Position numbers and translations under genes: made by a program | Notes under the pieces: model-generated | Told to the model about the DNA's origin: nothing | The model's database searches: none | What the model saw: only the letters and a program-made list of their open reading frames with translations | From: Antennarius striatus | Lineage: Eukaryota > Chordata > Actinopteri > Lophiiformes > Antennariidae | DNA: 64,000 bases | Assembly (NCBI RefSeq): GCF_040054535.1 | Contig: NC_090788.1 | Coordinates: 20,580,501-20,644,500 of the forward strand | Direction: 5' to 3' | Shown: piece by piece, positions 1 through 13,143 of the stretch | Numbering within the stretch: position 1 is the stretch's first letter | How the letters are laid out: each line of letters starts with the position of its first letter

Positions 1-2184
1 GTTCAAAGCAGGAAGTCGAATACACGACATTCAAAAACAAAATGTAACAAATGGTTATGTTTACTCTGCTAATCTGATTCCATCTGATTCCCTCATTTGA
101 GCTGTTCACACAGACGAAGAAAATATATATAAAGAATATATATAAATATAAAGACAAATAATCCTTAAACCAGGGCTCTGAACCAGTACATGGAAAAAAA
201 GTGAAAACCAGAAACTTTTTGTATTTTGCCAGGAATGAAAACAAAACCAAAAAACTTTATACTTTTTAATGTTCTGGGACAGAATCAGTTGTTCAGAATA
301 AAAGTAACCCGTTAATACCTTTTTTTTTTGTTCTTGAATAAAATATCTGACCTCACGTTTCACTTCCTGTCTTTCACTCAAAGAGAAGTTGAGGCAAATC
401 ACCAGCAGTCAGGGATCTGGATTATATTAATAACAGTTAACACTGCAGTCTGTCAATCTGAAAAATGATTGATTACGACATTAACTCATTGGCTGCCAGT
501 CATTTTCAGAACAGAGTTCTGAGCTTTGCTCTGAAACTTTGAAGCTTTGACGCTTTGAAGCTGCCTCAGCTTCTCCGTCTTCCTCTGATTCTCCATCCTC
601 TGTTCTGCGACTGGATCAGGGCTGTTGTTCTGTTTACTGTAAGGACGTATCTACTGTATGTAAACTAATTTAAAAGTCCTAAAGCTGCCTACCTATTTAT
701 ATTTTCCATGAACGTTATTAACCGGTTTACGAACTATTTTTTGTTCTGAGTGTCGAACACCACAACACTCCCTGCTTCTCTTTTTCAACACTGCTCATAT
801 ATTTCCTCTTTCTCAGTTGTCTTTTTTTTTTTCAGATCTTCCAGGATTTTATTTACTTTTTTCGGGGGGTGTGGGGGCTCAGATGCTGAGAAATGTTGCG
901 TATTATAATACGTACTAGAAACCTCTTAATAATCATTCTGTGTGTCTGACTGCTCACTGCTGGAGTCTGATCCTCATGCTGCATTTTCAAGTACTGCACA
1001 GAGATGGAAGCATTAATATAGATTAGTATAAGTACACATAGTACTGTAAAAGTGTAGATTCAGTAATCTGAAGTAGACAGAAGACTGACATAAACTCTCT
1101 TAACAGCAGAAAAAAAGAAAGTTCAAATATAAAAAGATGGGAGAAACAGACATAACCAGATCTGATCTTTTCTGCATACATTATCTTATAATTATTTTAA
1201 TTCTATATATAGTTTGTATTCTTAAGGAGTTGTCTGGAATGAGTGTGACATTTAATGACTTCACACTGAAAAATCAACGATCTAAAGCTGACACGTTTTG
1301 CTTATTTAACTTTTAGCCCCCTGGAAAGTGTTAAAACAGTATTTTGTGAAACATTAAACACACACACACACACACACCAGTATGATCTTCTTGTCTGGTC
1401 TACTGGGCCATGAACATGATTCTGAGTCATTAAGATGTAATTAATTCAAAGAGAAAAGCTTCTGTAATTACAACCCAATATATTTTTATCATTGTGTTTA
1501 TCACCAGTTTTTTTTCACACTCATCTGGAGCGAATCCCAGTCAGGGACACGTTTTGCCACTGGTCTTTATTGCGTTTTTCCCCTCACCTCATCTGCTCTC
1601 TGATTGGTTCTTCTCCTCAGACAGAGGTGTGTCGCGGTGATGGTGTGTCGCTCACTGCTTGTGTCTTTGTGTTGTATTGTGTGGATAATTTGGCCCGCGG
1701 GGACGACAGTCAGCAGATAAATTGGTGATTGAAAAGAGGAGAGGAAGCAGCACTCTGCCAGCTCTAAATATAGAAACACTTCATAACCTACTGACACCAT
1801 TGTGGGGCGGAACTGGAGCTTCTGTGTGGTTTAACTTTAACCCCGAAGCAGTAAATAAAAATCAGCCTCTCCTCTCTTCAGGCTGAAGACTCAGCATTGA
1901 TCAACAACTAAGATTCTTCTCCGAGTCTCAGCATTTAAAGTGATTTAAAGTGGCAAATAAATAAAGGTTGGTGAATATTTCACATCGCGTCATCTGATAT
2001 GTCTGACCTCCTTCTTCTTCTCTTTTGGATTCTGTGTCAACGTGATTATCTTGTAATTTGGCATTTTTGAATCAACGTGATTTAAGGCTCCAGCTCCCCG
2101 TGACCCGCTACAGCGGATTCAGCGGCAGAAAATCAGTGTTATTAATATTATTATTATGGGTGTGTCACCATGTTAGTCTATCTT
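1..2184. other. No gene recognised
   Basis: AT-rich sequence with a short CA run near 1358-1378. No exon, RNA gene or transposon that I can support. Confidence 0.5.
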
Positions 2185-2590
2185 CATCCTCCTCTCTAAC
2201 ACCGACTTCCTTCATGTCTTCCTCACTACATCCATCCACCTTCTCTTTGGTCTTCCTGTTTCCCTCTTTCCTGGTAGCTCCATCCTCATCCCCCTTTCAC
2301 CAACATCCTCACCATCTCTCGTGTCCAAACCATCAGAGTCTGTTCTCTCTAACTTTGTCTCCAAAACATCTCACCCTGGCTGTTCCTCTGATGAACTCAT
2401 TTCTGATGCGATCCAACCTGGAATTCCTAGAGAACATCAACATCTTCATTTCCTCCTCCTCCAGCTCCACTTCCTGTCTTCTTTTCATCACCACTGTCTC
2501 TAATCTGTCCCTCCTGTCTGTCCTCACCGCTGTCTTCCAAACTTTGGCCATTCATTCTAGCAGAGACTCTTCTGTCCACAAACACCGTTG
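2185..2590 (-). mobile_element. Old degenerate relic of the RTE LINE reverse transcriptase
   Basis: Minus-strand translation contains EMKMLMFSRNSRLDRIRNEF and IRGTARVRCFGDKVRE, a diverged version of the C-terminal RTE block. The antisense nucleotide sequence aligns along about 400 bp with 42650-43040. It has many substitutions and gaps, so it is an older insertion than the other two. Confidence 0.75.
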
Positions 2591-3022
2591 TTCTGGACTG
2601 TTATGGACCACAGATCTCCACAACATAGCAGCAGATTGTTCACCCTATGTTATACAGTTGAGATATTTCCATCAAGAAACAGCATGTTTTCACTACCACG
2701 TTGTTGGTAGCGAGAACATTACCGTATTTAAACACTAACACCAGCCTCAGGCTTTACTTATCACCTTCTTTTCTGGCTGACAAAGGAAAAATGGATTCCA
2801 ACAGCATCATTTGTGATGAAGGGAAGAATCCTGGACTTATTTGTCACATGTTTTGTATTGGTGTTGACAGACTGACTATCCTGCTCTGATTTTACACCAA
2901 CAGTTGAAATCACGCCGCGCATTTTCATTTCATTGTTTTTTTGACAAGCAGAGTTGTTTTTCCAGCTGTTTCCAGGGTCACCACTGCAGGCTATGGCCTG
3001 GTTTGGTATTCTGTGGACCCCA

Positions 3023-3023
<1 letters not shown>

Positions 3024-3090
<67 letters not shown>
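3024..3090 (+). repeat. (CA)n microsatellite
   Basis: Uninterrupted CA dinucleotide run. Confidence 0.97.
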
Positions 3091-3091
<1 letters not shown>

Positions 3092-3297
3092 CTCTTTTGG
3101 GCCATATCCCGTTGCTTTTCTACAAAGGCTGTTGTTGCAGCTGCTCAGACTGAGGAGCAGCACGTCAGCATCCCCATCAGTTTTATCAGTTTGTGAACTC
3201 AAAGTCCTCCCAGTTTAATCTGTGAGCACCAAGAAAACCCATCATGCAACCTTTGGATCCATTCAGCAGTAGTTCTGGTGCTGATGAAGTAATAAAC

Positions 3298-3777
3298 CAG
3301 GGGTGTCACCGAGGGCCACATCACAATAACGGCCAGATGTAACTAATAAATGTAACTAAATGTAACTCAATGTAATGTAAAATAAATGTAACTACTCCTT
3401 AATGTTAAATAACTCTGAATTTGTTACTTATTCAAGTTACAAACATCACAGTTAGACAGAAAAAATATGTTTGTTTGTTTCTCTGTTATAATAAATCCTT
3501 TTATTTGTCAGGTTATTAAACCCACAGAACTCCATCAATCAAGGATCAAACTATTCAAGAGAATAAAGAAAAATAACATCAGACACAAGTTAGGACGTTA
3601 ACTTTGTTCAAAATGTTATTTTTTCAGGATTAAAATTGTGGGAAAAGTAGTTTTTGGTCAAAGCATACTTTTGACCGATTTATTTTTAGACACTCTGACC
3701 TTTTATGCTCTCGCCGGCCACATCAAATGATATGGTGGGCCACATTTGGCCCCCGGGCCTTCAGTTTGACACATCTA
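3298..3777 (-). mobile_element. hAT-type MITE, diverged copy
   Basis: Same family, reverse orientation: it starts CAGGGGTGTCA and ends AGTTTGACACATCTA. The interior shares the TGTAACTAAATGTAACT and GGGCCACATTTGGCCCCCGG segments with the other copies. No target duplication is recognisable. Confidence 0.8.
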
Positions 3778-4199
3778 GGTTTGGTGCTTTGCTTTGCTGA
3801 TCAGCATCATCTCTAAACTATCAGAGATCTGAGATGTTTCAGCTACGACAATGAAATCTGTCATAAATGTAAGTGTTTCACACGTCTGAACCAGCTGCAA
3901 ATCTGAGTTTAACCACAGCATCATTCTAGATCTTATCGGATTTCATGACAATCAAAAGGAATTAATTTAATTGTGGCTCAGGAATCAGTGCCGTACAAGA
4001 AATAAAGGATTTCCAGCTCTATCCACTCATAAAAAGCTCCGTGCTTCCCAGATGTGTCAGTATTTTGTAAAAGGGAGGGGCACATCCTCACAAATGACAT
4101 CTAAAGTGCCTTTGAACAGTCACAGCCCTGAGGACCTGTAATAGCTCCCCACGCAGGATTGTTTCGTTCACTCCATCCAAATAATCACAAATAAACCAC

Positions 4200-4500
4200 T
4201 GCGTTAACACTTTTTTAAAGCAGCTTCCTTCTCTATATTTATGTTACCTTCATCTTCCTCCCTCAGTGTGAGCACTAGAGCGACGCGGGGATGAAGGCCC
4301 CTGAAAGGGCCGCTTAGACTTCCTGTGACCTCTGAGGCTTAGCGAGGAGGAAACACAGCCGTTCGTCCTTTGGCCCCGCCCCATCAGGCCATCTGAGGGC
4401 CGTCACCAACGATTAGAGCCCAGCATGGAGAGATTAGAGCCTATTAGCACAGAGAGTGATGACCAGCAGTAACCTCACTCTCTATTTAAAGCAACCCAGC
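4200..4500. other. Moderately GC-rich non-coding block, possible conserved element
   Basis: Locally higher complexity and GC than its surroundings, with a small stem (GGCCC CTGAAA GGGCC, about 4297-4312). No coding pattern. Conservation is only a suspicion. Confidence 0.2.
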
Positions 4501-4780
4501 TTTCTCTGACTGTCTTTTTCAGGTTTCCTTCCTTTTGAGTTTAACCTCAGTTCTTCATCATCCATCATCAGGACCAATTCTCCTACTGGATTTTAAGCAC
4601 TTATAAACACTGATATCTGCCACTCCTCTTCTTCCTCCATGTAGACCCCTCCTGGAGGAGTCAAATCCCAAATTCTCCCTGTTTCTCTCACCGCTGCATA
4701 CGTATACAGATGCTGTTACAGCCCATTCACACTGAACACACACCCCGACAGATAAGAGCAAAATTAGACACTGATAGAAG

Positions 4781-5946
4781 CAGCAGTATGGTTTCATGCC
4801 AAAAAAGAGTACTACAGATGCAGTATTTGTGTTGAGGATGTTGATAGAGAAGTACAGAGAAGGCCAGAGGGAGCTGCATTGTGTTTTTGTAGATCTGGAG
4901 AAAGCTGATGACAGGGTGTCCAGAGAGGAACTGTGGTATTGTATGAGGAAGTCTGGAGGGGCAGAGAAGTATGTTAGAGCGGTGTAGGACATGTATGAGG
5001 ACTGTAAGACAGTGGTGAGGTGTGTGTAGGTGTGACAGAGGAGTTCAAGGTGGAGGTGGGACTGCATCAGGGATCAGCTCTGAGCCCCTTCTTGTTGCTA
5101 TGGTGATGGACAGGCTGACAGACGAGGTTAGACAGGAATCTCCATGGACTATGATGTTTGCAGATGACATTGTGATCTGTAGTGAGAGCAGGGAACAGGT
5201 GGAGGAGAAGCTAGAGAGGTGGAGGTTTGTCCTGGAAAGGAGAGGAATGAAGGTTAGCCGCAGTAAGACAGAGTACATGTGTGTGAATGAGAGGGACCCA
5301 AGTGGAAGAGTGAGGTTACAGGGAGAAGAGATCAAGAAGGTGGAGGATTTTAAGTACTTAGGCTCAACAGTCCAGAGCAATGGAGAGTGTGGTAAAGAGG
5401 TGAAGAAGCGTGTCCAGGCAGGATGGAACGGGTGGAGGAAAGTGTCAGGTGTGATGTGTGATAGAAGAGTTTCAGCTAAAATGAAAGGAAAGGTGTACAA
5501 AACTGTGGTGAGACCAGCGATGTTGTTTGGTCTAGAGACAGTGTCACTGAGGAAAAGACAGGAGACAGAGCTGGAGGTAGCAGAGATGAAGATGCTGAGG
5601 TTCTCTCTGGGAGTGACCAGGATGGATAGGATCAGGAATGAGTACATCAGAGGGACAGCACATGTTAGAGGTTCTGGAGATAAAGTCAGAGAGGCCAGAC
5701 TGAGATGGTTTGGACATGTCCAGAGGAGAGATAGTGAATATATTGGTAGAAGGATGCTGAGTTTTGAACTGCCAGGCAGGAGGCCTAGAGGAAGACCAAA
5801 GAGGAGGTTTATGGATGTAGTGAAAGAGGACATGAAGGTAGTTGGTGTGAGAGAAGAGGATGCAGAAGACAGGGCTAGATGGAGGCAATTGATTCGCTGT
5901 GGCGACCCCTGAAGGGTAAAGCCGAAAGGAAAAGAAGAAGAAGAAG
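4781..5946 (+). mobile_element. 5'-truncated copy of the same RTE LINE
   Basis: Homology to the element at 42549-45672 begins at CAGCAGTATGGTTTC and runs to the GAAGAAGAAGAAG tail. It covers the last part of the reverse transcriptase. The 296-codon frame at 5022-5912 carries FADD and differs from the other copy at only a few residues. A TAG at about 4984 interrupts the upstream frame, and the same two frame breaks as in the other copy are present. Only a short terminal match (AGAAGCA) could be a target-site duplication. Confidence 0.9.
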
Positions 5947-6295
5947 CACCAGATTAAAGAAGTACAAGGAAATATTCAAACAGGACAGGCAACAAATATT
6001 AGAAATATAAATTTTTAAAATACATTAATATTATAAATTCATAATATAAATTTATATTATAAATAAATGTATATTAAATTTATATTATATTATAAAAGGA
6101 TTGATATTATACATTATAAATAAATTGATATTATAAATGTATATTATAAATGCAGATGTATATTATAAATTACAATTTTATAATAATTTACAGATTTATA
6201 TTATAAATATAAATCTGAAGCTTCAGCACGTCAGAGCAAGAGAATGAAACAAACATGTGTAACTGAACTGCAAGAGTCAAAGCAGCCGAGGCCTG

Positions 6296-6297
<2 letters not shown>

Positions 6298-6365
<68 letters not shown>
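6298..6365 (+). repeat. (TG)n microsatellite
   Basis: Uninterrupted TG run, preceded at 5990-6215 by an AT-rich stretch made of imperfect TATTATAAAT-type repeats. Confidence 0.97.
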
Positions 6366-6367
<2 letters not shown>

Positions 6368-7734
6368 AATACACTGATTACCTTCTTACTAGCCCGATGA
6401 AGCTGAGGCAGGCAAGACGGAGGCATCAAAATGCGTTTTGCTCTATTTTGGGCCTGCCTGGCCACCGTATCACACCACCCTCAGGTTTGTCGGATGCTGC
6501 ACTCTCTCACCACACCCAACCAGTCCTCACTCCACCACACTCTCTCCCTCATACCCTCCCCCTGCTTAAACACACAGCGACACTCCTCCCCCTCAGTAAA
6601 TGATACCCATACAGGAACACACACATAAAGATAGATGCTTTTGTTCATCCTACTATCATCCACATATTGAAGCTAATCACACACATTAATTGTATTTGAA
6701 ATTACAGTTATGACCCCCTTCAATTGAAACCTTTAACCTTAAAAGACATTTTTATTTTAAAGACTCACAGTGAAGATTAAAAAAAAGCGTCGATGTTGAG
6801 AAATGCGTAAACCTTCTCAGCAGACCTGTATCAGCACTTCAAGACAAACCATTACTGGTCTGCATCGTACAACATGATTGCTGACACAGCAACAATGCAC
6901 AGATATGGAGAGCTGCCGTGTCGACGTGAGAGCACTCACATTGGCTGATATCGCTGATTGCATCAAGACTGAGACTTTAAAGCGCTCTGTATGTAGAGTA
7001 GATCTGCAGCTCCGCATCGTGACCCACGTTTGTCCAGAACGTGACCTCTGAACATTCAGCGCACGAACACAACAGCAGACGATCACTCGTCAGGTGACAT
7101 TTAACAGCCTGTTTCTCTGTGCACTCTGCAGTGTATCTTTAATTTGAAAGTTTGCATCTTTAAGTTTAGCCAATCCCCACAACTTCCTGTCCAACAGCCA
7201 CAGAGGCAACACAGCAAAACTAAAACTAAAGTCATTATTTCTCATTAAGGCCTTGTGTCAAGCAGAGGCCTTACAATCCTAAAATATCTAGAATAGTCTA
7301 TAATTAGTTTGGTTAAAAGTGGGGCAAAGCCACAACTATCCTTTAATTAAACATTGAGGGTATAGAATCCGTTCACGCCGCATGAGGAGCTGCACTAGAC
7401 GGGATTAAAATGAATTATTTATAATGAAGAGCAGCAAGGATGCGGATGCGAGGACAGGTAAGAGGTGTCATGAATCTCCTCTGGGGGGCCGGGGGTTCAC
7501 ATAAAACCACGGAGTCAGTTTTAAACAGTTTGGAGCTTCACTTCTGCACCGGCTGCACCAGATATTAAAAATGCAGCAGCACAATGTAATATTAATGCAG
7601 CAACTAAAATCCCAACTGTTGGGGTTGCTCGTCGCCTAGCAACCATACCATAATGTACAACATCTGCTGAGCCATATAGATGCTGAGGGAAAAGAAAAGT
7701 TCCATTTACCATTAAAACCAAGGTAATCCATAAG

Positions 7735-8420
7735 AGGTCGTGCCTCTAGGTGAACCCCGCACTGTTCGGGGGGGTGCCGTCGGTAAAAACCGGAGCGCAC
7801 CGTCCTGCCCGGTTTGCCGGTAGGCCACAATATTTCAGCACCCCCGTCGCGTGGACAGCTCCGTCCAATCGGCTGCCTCCATCTGCGCGCGTCATGCGCC
7901 TCATCCGCCCTCCCTCCATCCCTCCATGGCAGAGGACACCACAGACAAAATGTCTCACCCCCGGTGTTCCGGCACACATTTACATCCAGTAACACATCTA
8001 ATAAAAACACGGGTGGTGTTTCCACGTCACTACATCCAGGTTTCTGCAAAAGCCGCACAGAGGGGCGTCAAAAGAGACGCCGTTACCTAACAGGGTTTAA
8101 AGATGACGTGTGTCCGGGTTCTACGCACAATGTCACACCACCTTAGCAGCTGGCCGGCCTCAGATGCGCACGTTTCAGCGCGTCTATGTGTCCAAGAGCG
8201 CAAAGACGCGACATTTGAGTTTGGAATCTCCTGCGTAAAAACACGGACTTTGACGTGGAAAATGATGCTCGGGATGATCCACATTCTCGTCCATCTGATC
8301 AGAAATAGAACCAGAAAAGGAAGAAGAGTCTTCGTGCGCTCTGACGCGTCCTGGACGGTAAAGCAGGAATGCGCTGAGCCTGCTCAACCGGAACGCCGGC
8401 TGAACGCTTGGGTTGCGCTA
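7735..8420. promoter_or_regulatory. CpG-rich patch, candidate promoter/CpG island
   Basis: Clearly richer in G+C and CpG than the AT-rich surroundings, with a CCAAT box (GTCCAATCGG) near 7863. A second short CpG-rich block lies at 8850-9010, on the other side of the signal-peptide exon at 8633-8678. The open frames in it are long only because of base composition and match no protein I know. Confidence 0.4.
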
Positions 8421-8632
8421 ATCTTATTAAAAATCATAAGCACAGTGAGTGTTTTTTACCGTGATTTTAAAGCACCGAATGACGCATTGCTGCTTCAAGA
8501 TGGGAATGAATGAAAAAGCCGGTAGTGGGGAACCCGGCGGACAGGAGCCCAGGTTTCCATCTCAGCCCTGAACACTGAAATCACCTAAAAAAAAAAAAGA
8601 AGAAGAAAAAAGGAAGCTCCTTAAAAACTCAC

Positions 8633-8678
8633 CTAATATAATCCAGAGCGTCCCAGAAACCAACACGAATGCGAGCAT
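8633..8678 (-). CDS. Probable first coding exon of an unidentified secreted or membrane protein (signal peptide)
   Basis: On the minus strand an ATG at 8678 opens 15 codons reading MLAFVLVSGTLWIIL plus one base, then a perfect donor AG|GTGAGT at 8632. A very hydrophobic N-terminal segment ended by a phase-1 donor is the classic layout of a signal-peptide exon in receptors and secreted proteins. A plausible acceptor (CTCTCTCCTTAATCTCTCAG, minus strand, just above 8765) suggests that the exon may begin with 5' UTR there. CpG-rich DNA flanks it on both sides. I found no convincing second coding exon before the left edge of the window, so the rest probably lies beyond position 1. Too little is present to name the gene; it could also be chance. 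Confidence 0.4.
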
Positions 8679-9049
8679 GTCTTTCTCATTGAGTCAGGGG
8701 GGGTCCCGGCGCAGGAAGCGGATCACAACTGCAGCATCGACTGCACCAAGTGGCCGGCAATCTGAGAGATTAAGGAGAGAGGAGGGGTGGGGTATGTGGG
8801 GGTGAGGATAGATCTGAGACCACAGACCACAGAAGAGGTGCTGGACACCCGGGGGGGGTGACGCTCACCGTGGAACTCGCGGATCAACCTGCAGACGCGC
8901 CTTCCTTCCCTCTGCGGCGCGCCTCACCTTCACCCGGTTGGCTGCTGCGCAGACACGCCTGCTGGAATGACGGGCTGTGGAGGTCGGACGAGAGATGCGA
9001 TCGACACCAGGAGTGTGGAGGTTTAATTGCTCCACTAAACGCAAACGAG

Positions 9050-11550
9050 ACATTAATTTAATATACATAATTATTGTAAAATATTCATGCAATTCAGGGT
9101 TTGTTTGTTTTTCCTGAAGACGCAGTATACATTTGGATTTTTATTTCGTTTTATACCATAAAAAGATTAAATGTGATTGTTTGTGATTCATCCTATGTGT
9201 TTTTTTTATTCGTATATATTTTAAAATATCACTTTATTTTTTAATTTTTTTTTACAGTCTTTATAGTCTCTGTGTTGATTTGTCCGTGGAACATCACACC
9301 ATGCAGACTGTCCCTGCAGCTGAGCACAGTTTGGACGCCGGGTAACTTTGCATCACAAGTCACGTGGTGCAGTAAGACACGCCCTTATGAACTAAAGTAA
9401 CCCCGAGAAAGACTCCAACTGGTATCAGCAGAGATGAGACAAATCACAATGAAATCAAGACTGAGATTACCTTGTGACGTCACATTTAAAGTGATGTAAT
9501 CTTTAGTATTGTGAGCCTGAGTGCATGGAAAACACTCAGATTATCAGCCAACAGCAGTCAGCAATAAATTGTTGCATCACTGCATGCTGTGGGCAGCAAG
9601 ACACTATGTGGAAAGTGTACTAAAAACAGTCCATCCTGATTTATTTACCTGGAAAACTTACAGATCTAAGATCATCTGTCCATTTTATGTGTTATTAAAA
9701 AAAATAGTCTACACACACATCTGTTCTATGTGAGGGGCAAAGTCCTGCACTCAACACATTCTACCCCTTCCAAAACTTTTAATCTCACAGATGCAGATTT
9801 TTTGACTGCAGTAAACCGTCACTGCAACACCTGTTTGGAAATAGAACAAATATCCCAATCCCGCATTACAACACATCTAATATTTACACTTTACACAATA
9901 TTTACACTGACTCAGCGTGTGAGGTTAACCGTCATGCAGGTATCTACGGCAGGCTGACCTGACCACTGTTTTAACGTGATGCTTTCATGTGAGGGGCCTC
10001 AGGGTCTCTCTCCTGATGCCTACAGCAGTAACACCTACCATTATCAAGTCTGCTTAGCCAAATTTAAAAAAAAAAAATCCCATTATTTATTACAATGGTG
10101 AATTATTTATTTAAAGTCTGCCCCTACAGAACATTCAGAGGTAAGACTCTGGGAATAAAATGGTAATTCCATAATTGCCAAGGTCACATGTTTTTTCTGA
10201 AATATCAGATTGTATTTCACAAGTATAAGTAAAACATCTCATGTTCTCAGTTCCACATGAGAAATGTTTTGATACAGATTAATAATGTGAAAAGTTTTGA
10301 TAACACGGTTCCAGGTGAGTAAGAACAATCGTAATCAGATAAGAGGGTAAAATTAAATGTCCAAGGGACGTATAACCTGCTGTGTAACTATGATGGCTAA
10401 AGATGCTGGCATGAGAATGGGGGGGGGTTTCACCTAACGGCCCTTTTAGACCCTGGGCACCAGAAAGAAAGAAAGCTCAGCTAGGAATTCGGATGCAGGT
10501 GGCTGATGTGGTGATTTTCAATCCAGGGATGTGATGTGAAGGCAGGTAGAGGAGAGTTTGAGGAGTTTCCACAGATAGCCCTCTGGCATGGGAAACATTT
10601 AATTAGAAGAAAAATCCTCATCTAATATAAATCAGTCCTGAAACATTGTTGAACTAGTGGTTTAACTCCTGAATAAGCGGCTCTGAGATCTAGTTGTTTG
10701 GACAACGGGTGGTTATGTTTTGTTGTTGTTTTTTTGCAGCCTACCACCCATTCAAATCAAGTTTGTGGTGTCGACTTTGATCAGAAACAGGTTTAGTTGC
10801 TTGCAGTGAAGAATACTCCTCTGGGAAAGTCTCAAGAAGAGCTGCCCATACTAAAATCCTAGGGTTCCTTACAGCCAACCAATAATTCTATGAAAATGAT
10901 AAATAAGCAAAAGATTCAGATGCAAAACCAAACTGAAATGGAAATCAGTGGGCGTGGTCAAACAAGGACAAAGGGAAGCTGAAACCCTTGATTATAATAC
11001 ATTCAACCGGGTGGACTCAGAAACGGAGGCCAGCCGACGGCGTTCCTCCTGAAACGTACCAACCAGGTGAATATTGAGGACCCAACGTCCTCAACGTCCT
11101 CACCTATCAGGTCTCACCACAGGAGAGAGAGGAGCGGGCTGCCTGGGCCAGCAGTAGACCCCGCTGATCAATATTGATCAATGTCACTGGCCTGCTTTCT
11201 TATCATTTGTCTTTTGAAATGAGCAGACATGATCCTTGTCTTCCTGGAATGTGTACTGAGCTTCTTGCTTTAGTTAGTTAGTAGAACTTCTTTACCAGAG
11301 GACCATCAGCTTTCTACAGCAAGATGAAGGTCCACCTTGTAGGACAGGAGCAAGCGCTAGACTTCTGGACTGGTGTAATTATTTTCGAAAATCATTTAGC
11401 AATTTGTAATAACCTATTGCCTCAAATAGACCGAACATTTGATTGTAGTGAACATAACCCACAAGTTTGAGAGGTAGAACCACACTGAAATTTTGCTGAC
11501 AGATTGGGAGCAAGATGGAGCTGGAGCTGTTTCACTATCAATAATTAATA
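9050..11550. other. No gene recognised
   Basis: AT-rich intergenic sequence. The open frames near 9521-9957 show no domain and no exon-like boundaries. Confidence 0.5.
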
Positions 11551-11551
11551 A

Positions 11552-11671
<120 letters not shown>

Positions 11672-11979
11672 ATAAAATAAAATAAATAAAATAAAGCTCC
11701 ACTACCTGCTTTCCTCTTTCTTTACAGACACTCTGATTGAAACCAATAATTTTGTTGTCATGAAAAGCTCTAATATCTGCACAGAACTCATTGTCATGTG
11801 TCATAAACATTCATGTTGACAATATTTAATCTTGATCATCTTAATAAAGATGTTGAATCGTGCCATAAAATAACAAAACATTAATCAAATATTAACATGA
11901 TTGTTTAGGAAACGTTTCACTTGTGTCCTTCTCAAACGTCTGTGATTTGTTAGTAGCTCCACATGAGAAAGACATCCCA

Positions 11980-12036
11980 TAATTACTGGGGATGTCAGTA
12001 ATTATGGGACATAATTACTGACATCCCCAGTAATTA
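11980..12036. repeat. Perfect inverted repeat, 26-bp arms with a 5-base loop
   Basis: The arms are 11980-12005 and 12011-12036 with loop GGGAC. The left arm reads TAATTACTGGGGATGTCAGT and continues TAATTAT-type. It would form a strong hairpin or cruciform. A nested second inverted repeat (GACATCCC / GGGGATGTC) overlaps the left arm. Confidence 0.9.
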
Positions 12037-12489
12037 ATGTCATCTTATTTAACTGATGTAAACACTGTACTATAAGATAAAGATGAGAAATTCTAAACGT
12101 GACTTCACATGCATGTTTCCTTTGTTTCTATAGCGATGGTCGACTCATATTACAGATGGAACACTGGCCACCTCTAAAACAAACATATTGAATTTCAAAC
12201 GGAGCAGCTTTAACCCACTATTTGACAAGCTGCATCACTATAATGCTGCTTTGTTTGTGTATTAACTTATCACTATTATTAATATTTATTTATGGTGTCA
12301 GAATACAGTTTAGTACAAGCACTTTTCCTTCAGTGAAGGATATTAGTGACACCAGTCCTAGTCTCATGTTCTGGGCTGATGGGATGTCTCCACTTCACAA
12401 AAACACACTCAGCAGGACGGTTTCAGTGAATCCAATTAAAGCTGACCTGGAAATTTTTGATTGCATTTCTAATCAGTAGGTATAAAATA

Positions 12490-12745
12490 TTATATCTGCT
12501 GTTCACACCTTCCCACTGCCCCACCCTCTGTGGACTGGAGTGCAATTACAAGCTAACTACTGAGGGCTTTGACTTGATCCATTGTCACTGAGCTCTCAGC
12601 AGATGGTGTAGGGGGAGATTGAATGCTCAAGCTGCCCACCTCATCCCAAAGCCTCCAATTACTGTCTTATCCTTGCAGGTGGCCTCAATAATCAGAATTA
12701 CCATCATGGTATGCGAGATCGAGTAAATGTACGGGACTGTAGGTG
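12490..12745. other. Complex unique-looking non-coding block, possible conserved element
   Basis: Free of simple repeats and of transposon signatures, with homeodomain-like CAATTA cores (near 12543 and 12655). No coding potential is seen. Conservation cannot be tested here. Confidence 0.2.
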
Positions 12746-12794
12746 AGAAAACAGGATTACTAGTGAACTTTAATTATATTTAAATTAAATCTTT

Positions 12795-12932
12795 TACAAG
12801 AAAATGGATGGATGAATTGCCCGTAGGTGTGAGGTTGTTCATGTTTGTGTGGCTCTGCGGTGCACTGGTGTCACGCCCAGAGTCTCCCCTGCCTCACGCC
12901 CCAAGTCGGCTGGGATAGGCTCCATCACCACA
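12795..12932 (+). repeat. 3' fragment of the same SINE-like repeat
   Basis: Contains GGCTGGGATAGGCTCCATC, the characteristic distal end of this dispersed fish repeat. Confidence 0.5.
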
Positions 12933-13143
12933 TACAAAATTATCACATTGTAAAAAGGAAAGTTCTATTGTTTTAAAAAGTTTTTCCTGATCAAACTTTT
13001 ATTATTATTATTCAAACAGAACAGAAACAGATGCAGGCATATTACCAGCAATCCAGTGAATAAAGTAGGCAAAGAAAACAAAGCAGTTTCCATAATGTTG
13101 TAATGCTATAACATCGTATGCTGCTCCAGCTAACATCCTATAC

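Noticed and set aside
4558-4780. Antisense GPDD-like tetrapeptide, suggesting a 5'-inverted (twin-primed) LINE end
   Set aside because: Only a handful of residues resemble the RTE sequence; neighbouring sequence does not align, so probably chance.
5045-5888. Minus-strand frames of 262 and 114 codons across the RTE copy (and the matching plus-strand frame at 42655-43443)
   Set aside because: Antisense shadows of the reverse-transcriptase frame; the sense strand carries the recognisable motifs.
7636-8146. Overlapping frames of 77-140 codons in the CpG-rich patch
   Set aside because: Open because of base composition; no conserved domain and no convincing splice pattern.
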